A model generated the notes under the pieces. The model did no database searches. It saw nothing but the letters and a program-made list of their open reading frames with translations, and had not been told where the DNA came from. A DNA stretch of 64,000 nt from the NCBI RefSeq assembly GCF_010894405.1, contig NZ_JAAIYA010000023.1:124001-188000 (forward strand), read 5' to 3'. The DNA comes from Pyxidicoccus caerfyrddinensis (lineage in GTDB: Bacteria > Myxococcota > Myxococcia > Myxococcales > Myxococcaceae). This document shows positions 61,735 through 64,000 of the stretch, piece after piece. Each line of letters begins with the position of its first letter. The stretch's first letter is position 1. Position numbers and translations under genes: made by a program.

Positions 61735-61820
61735 CCTTTCGAACCCGGCCGGCGCAGCGTAGCCGATTGCCGAGTGCATGCGCTGCTGGTTGTAGAAGAC
61801 CTCTTCGCCCGATGCTCTTC
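61735..61820 (-). mobile_element. IS3-like transposase (OrfB) scrap
   Basis: On the minus strand EEVFYNQQRMHSAIGYAAPA then GFERA is the conserved C-terminal end of IS3-family OrfB integrase domains. Only about 25 codons remain. It lies between the outer-membrane gene and the TIR-STAND gene. Confidence 0.75.
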
Positions 61821-61921
61821 GTCAGCTACGACCTTTCCAGGGCGCATGGTGGTGCGGCAGGAGACATGGCTCCTGGCCCCTTTGACGAAGCACGCTGAAG
61901 GCGGATATCCCACGCCATCCC

Positions 61922-64000
61922 ATGACCGCCTCGGTGTTCATTTCGTATGCACGGGCAACGAGCAGTGCCTCGGCGGAGGCGTTGCATGCGGAGCTGACCC
62001 GCGTGGGGATTTCAGCGTTCCTGGACCGCGTGGAGCTCAGCGTGGGCGAGCGCTTCCCGGCTGCCTTGATGGAAGCCCTGCTCTCCTCGCACCTCGTGGT
62101 CATCTTTGCTGACGCGCTCTATTTCCAGCGCTGGTACTGCCTGGCGGAGCTACGGATGGCGCTCGCCCCCGCACTGGCGCTGCCACCGGGAGCGCCCCGA
62201 AAGGAGGTGGAGGCAGCGCTCTCGCCCCTGGTGCTGGCTCTGCCCGCCGAGGGGCTCCCGCAGCAGGAGCTGGAGCGGCTGCCTCCACCGCTGCGCACGG
62301 TCCATTGGCCTGCCGCCGGGAATACCAGCGCCTTGGTCACCCTGGTGCGTGAGCGGCTGGAGCTGTCCCCTACGAGTCTCGGCCAGCGTCTCGAGGCCGC
62401 TGGCGTCCTGGAGGAGCTTCGCTCGAAGTTCCAGCAGGAGTCCGCGGTTCCTCCACCGGGCCAGCTCGCCGGGAGAATCCTCTATCCCCTGGACCTGGAG
62501 CCATCGCTCGGGAGTGCGTTCGTGGGCCGGGCCGATGAGCTGTGGCGGCTCGACTTCATGCTCTCCACGGTGCGCGGCGAGGCCAGCACGAACACCGCCC
62601 CCGCCGTGGCCCTGGAGGGCGGCGGAGGCTTCGGGAAGACACGGCTCGCCCTGGAGTATGTCCACCGCATGGGAGCCTCGCGCTTCCCGGGAGGCGTCAT
62701 CTGGATTGACGCCGATGCGGGCGAGGCCCGGCTGGATGCGCAACACCACGAGGTCCTGCGCACCTTCCGGCCAGGGGTCCCGGAGCTGCGCACCTTCCAC
62801 GAGCAGGGCCGCAACGTGGCCAAGGAGCTGGCGCAGGCACTCCATGCGCTCCCAGCACAGAAGCCTGTGCTGTTCGTGGTGGACAACGTCCCGGAGCCGG
62901 AGCCAGGCAAGGCGCCCCACCCGCTGCGCCGGTACTGCCCCGCGATCGGCAAGGTCTCACTGCTGGTCACCTCGCGAAGCCGTGTCTCGCTGGGAGAATC
63001 CGGCGTGCAGTTCCTCCCGGTGGACACACTGACCCCCGAGGCCGCGGTCTCCCTGCTGAATCAGGGCCTGGAGAACACCCGGGTGGCTCAGGAGACATGG
63101 CTGCGGATTGCGGACTGGGTGGGCAACCTGCCCCTGGCACTGGAGCTGCTCAACCGTGTGCTGGTCCTGGGAGGACTCACGGTGGATGAGTTGGTGCGGC
63201 GCACCGAGCACGTGCGCCCGGCGGCGGAACTCGACAAGCAGATGGATGCGCTCCGGGGGCAGCTGCCCGAGGGCCGGCTCCGAGGCATCACCGAGGCCTT
63301 CACCCTCTCCTACCAGCGCCTCACGGAGAGAGAACGCGAGGCGGCGAGGCTCATCGCACAGCTGTCGCCCGCGCCCATCCTTTTCGAGACACTCAAGGCG
63401 CTGGATGCAGAGGGATTCCCGCCCGCGGTACGGAACGCGCTGGTAGCGCGCTCGTTCGTGACGCGGTTGAGCGGGCGGGAGAAGCACTGGCTGGGACGCA
63501 TGCACCGCGTGCTCGCGGATTTCCTCCGCAGCCAGGCGTCGGCTCCCATCGCGGAGGCAATGCGCGTCTGCCAGGGATTCGTGAAGCTCCTGCCGCCGGG
63601 CTTGGGCAAGGAGCCGCGAGTCTGGGGGCTCATCGATCTGCACCTGCCCCATGCGACGTGGGTCTTCCACACCTTGAGCCAGGCAGAGCATCTGAGTGAC
63701 GAGCCCAGCTTCGTGAAGCTGGGACTGAGCATCGGGGAGTTCCTGCTCGCCACGGGAGATCTCCAGGGTGCGTTCGAGTACACCGATTGGCTTCGCGAAC
63801 GGGCACAGGGGGCGCTGGGCCCGGAGCACGAGCTGACGCTCGCAGCCACCTCGATGCTGGCCCAGGTGCTCCAGGAAGGAGGACACGTCTTGAGTGCCCG
63901 GCAGCTGAAGGAAGAAGTGGTGGAGCTCCGCCGCCGCACGCACGGAGACGAGCACCCGACAACCCTGGCAGCACTCCACAACCTCGCGGTGGCGCTCCAG
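61922..64000 (+). CDS. TIR / NB-ARC-type NTPase / TPR protein (prokaryotic NLR-like), 3' end beyond window
   Basis: The frame is open for 693 codons to the window end. N-terminal TIR domain (~1-140): TASVFISYARATSSASAEAL, SAFLDRVELSVGERF and WYCLAELRMAL, where Glu76 fits the catalytic NADase Glu. The STAND NTPase follows: LEGGGGFGKTRLALEYVHR (P-loop, Lys239), VLFVVDNVPEPEPG (Walker B) and LLVTSRSRV. It continues with a winged-helix/ARC-like region (LSYQRLTERERE). From ~residue 590 a TPR-like array begins (AATSMLAQVLQEGGHVLSAR; DEHPTTLAALHNLAVAL). Such proteins sense phage or other signals and deplete NAD when oligomerised. Confidence 0.85.
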   Translation, partial: MTASVFISYARATSSASAEALHAELTRVGISAFLDRVELSVGERFPAALMEALLSSHLVVIFADALYFQRWYCLAELRMALAPALALPPGAPRKEVEAALSPLVLALPAEGLPQQELERLPPPLRTVHWPAAGNTSALVTLVRERLELSPTSLGQRLEAAGVLEELRSKFQQESAVPPPGQLAGRILYPLDLEPSLGSAFVGRADELWRLDFMLSTVRGEASTNTAPAVALEGGGGFGKTRLALEYVHRMGASRFPGGVIWIDADAGEARLDAQHHEVLRTFRPGVPELRTFHEQGRNVAKELAQALHALPAQKPVLFVVDNVPEPEPGKAPHPLRRYCPAIGKVSLLVTSRSRVSLGESGVQFLPVDTLTPEAAVSLLNQGLENTRVAQETWLRIADWVGNLPLALELLNRVLVLGGLTVDELVRRTEHVRPAAELDKQMDALRGQLPEGRLRGITEAFTLSYQRLTEREREAARLIAQLSPAPILFETLKALDAEGFPPAVRNALVARSFVTRLSGREKHWLGRMHRVLADFLRSQASAPIAEAMRVCQGFVKLLPPGLGKEPRVWGLIDLHLPHATWVFHTLSQAEHLSDEPSFVKLGLSIGEFLLATGDLQGAFEYTDWLRERAQGALGPEHELTLAATSMLAQVLQEGGHVLSARQLKEEVVELRRRTHGDEHPTTLAALHNLAVALQ

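Overview
The window is high-GC, densely coded and looks like a myxobacterium of the Myxococcaceae (Myxococcus, Corallococcus or Pyxidicoccus type). The support is a DUF2381-family secreted protein next to Ser/Thr kinases, a matrixin protease with a myxobacterial-style C-terminal Cys plus membrane anchor, many secreted proteins and lipoproteins, and an AraC/LysE pair. All identifications come from reading translated sequence; no database was searched.

Layout. 1-9.5 kb: the 3' end of a short-chain dehydrogenase, secreted lipoprotein, nuclease-like and beta-sandwich proteins, a methyltransferase, a YvbH-like PH protein and a LysE exporter. 9.5-19.5 kb: an AraC regulator, dctA, secreted alpha/beta hydrolase, a broken FAH-family gene, a membrane/secreted pair and a 5'-nucleotidase lipoprotein. 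19.5-23.1 kb is an erosion zone: an aspA remnant, a decayed IS91-like end, an intact IS110 transposase and a 5'-truncated hutH.

23.1-33.8 kb is bounded by two identical 30-bp copies of a tRNA 3' end and is read as an integrated element. Its left arm is a coupled minus-strand operon whose neighbouring genes overlap by 4 bp: winged helix, primase, SF3-type helicase, excisionase-like HTH and tyrosine integrase. Its right arm is plus-strand cargo: a DUF2381 protein, a transmembrane kinase and a second kinase, then a CSCG-type secreted protein and a broken Coa1-like gene. No phage structural or conjugation genes are seen. A second, decayed integrase lies just right of the right repeat, which suggests repeated use of the same tRNA end.

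33.8-41.8 kb: an acyltransferase remnant, a complete IS4-type element with 16-bp inverted repeats and 11-bp target duplications, a large membrane protein with an unassigned cytosolic domain, and two minus-strand genes. 42-47.6 kb: LVIVD-repeat and PKD/heme lipoproteins, a DUF952 protein, a truncated hydrolase and a DNA alkylation repair protein. 47.8-52.8 kb is a five-gene same-strand run: matrixin protease, lipoprotein, ECF sigma factor, anti-sigma factor and caspase-like protease with a probable barrel domain.

53.4-64 kb is rich in probable defence genes. It holds a two-gene McrBC-like system (AAA+ GTPase-like motor plus PD-(D/E)XK nuclease), a HigBA-type toxin-antitoxin pair, and a TIR/NB-ARC/TPR protein that runs off the window. 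At least nine small fragments of one IS91-like family, plus an IS3-like scrap, are scattered from 10 to 62 kb, often at the edges of broken genes (aspA, pyruvate carboxylase, an N-truncated secreted gene).
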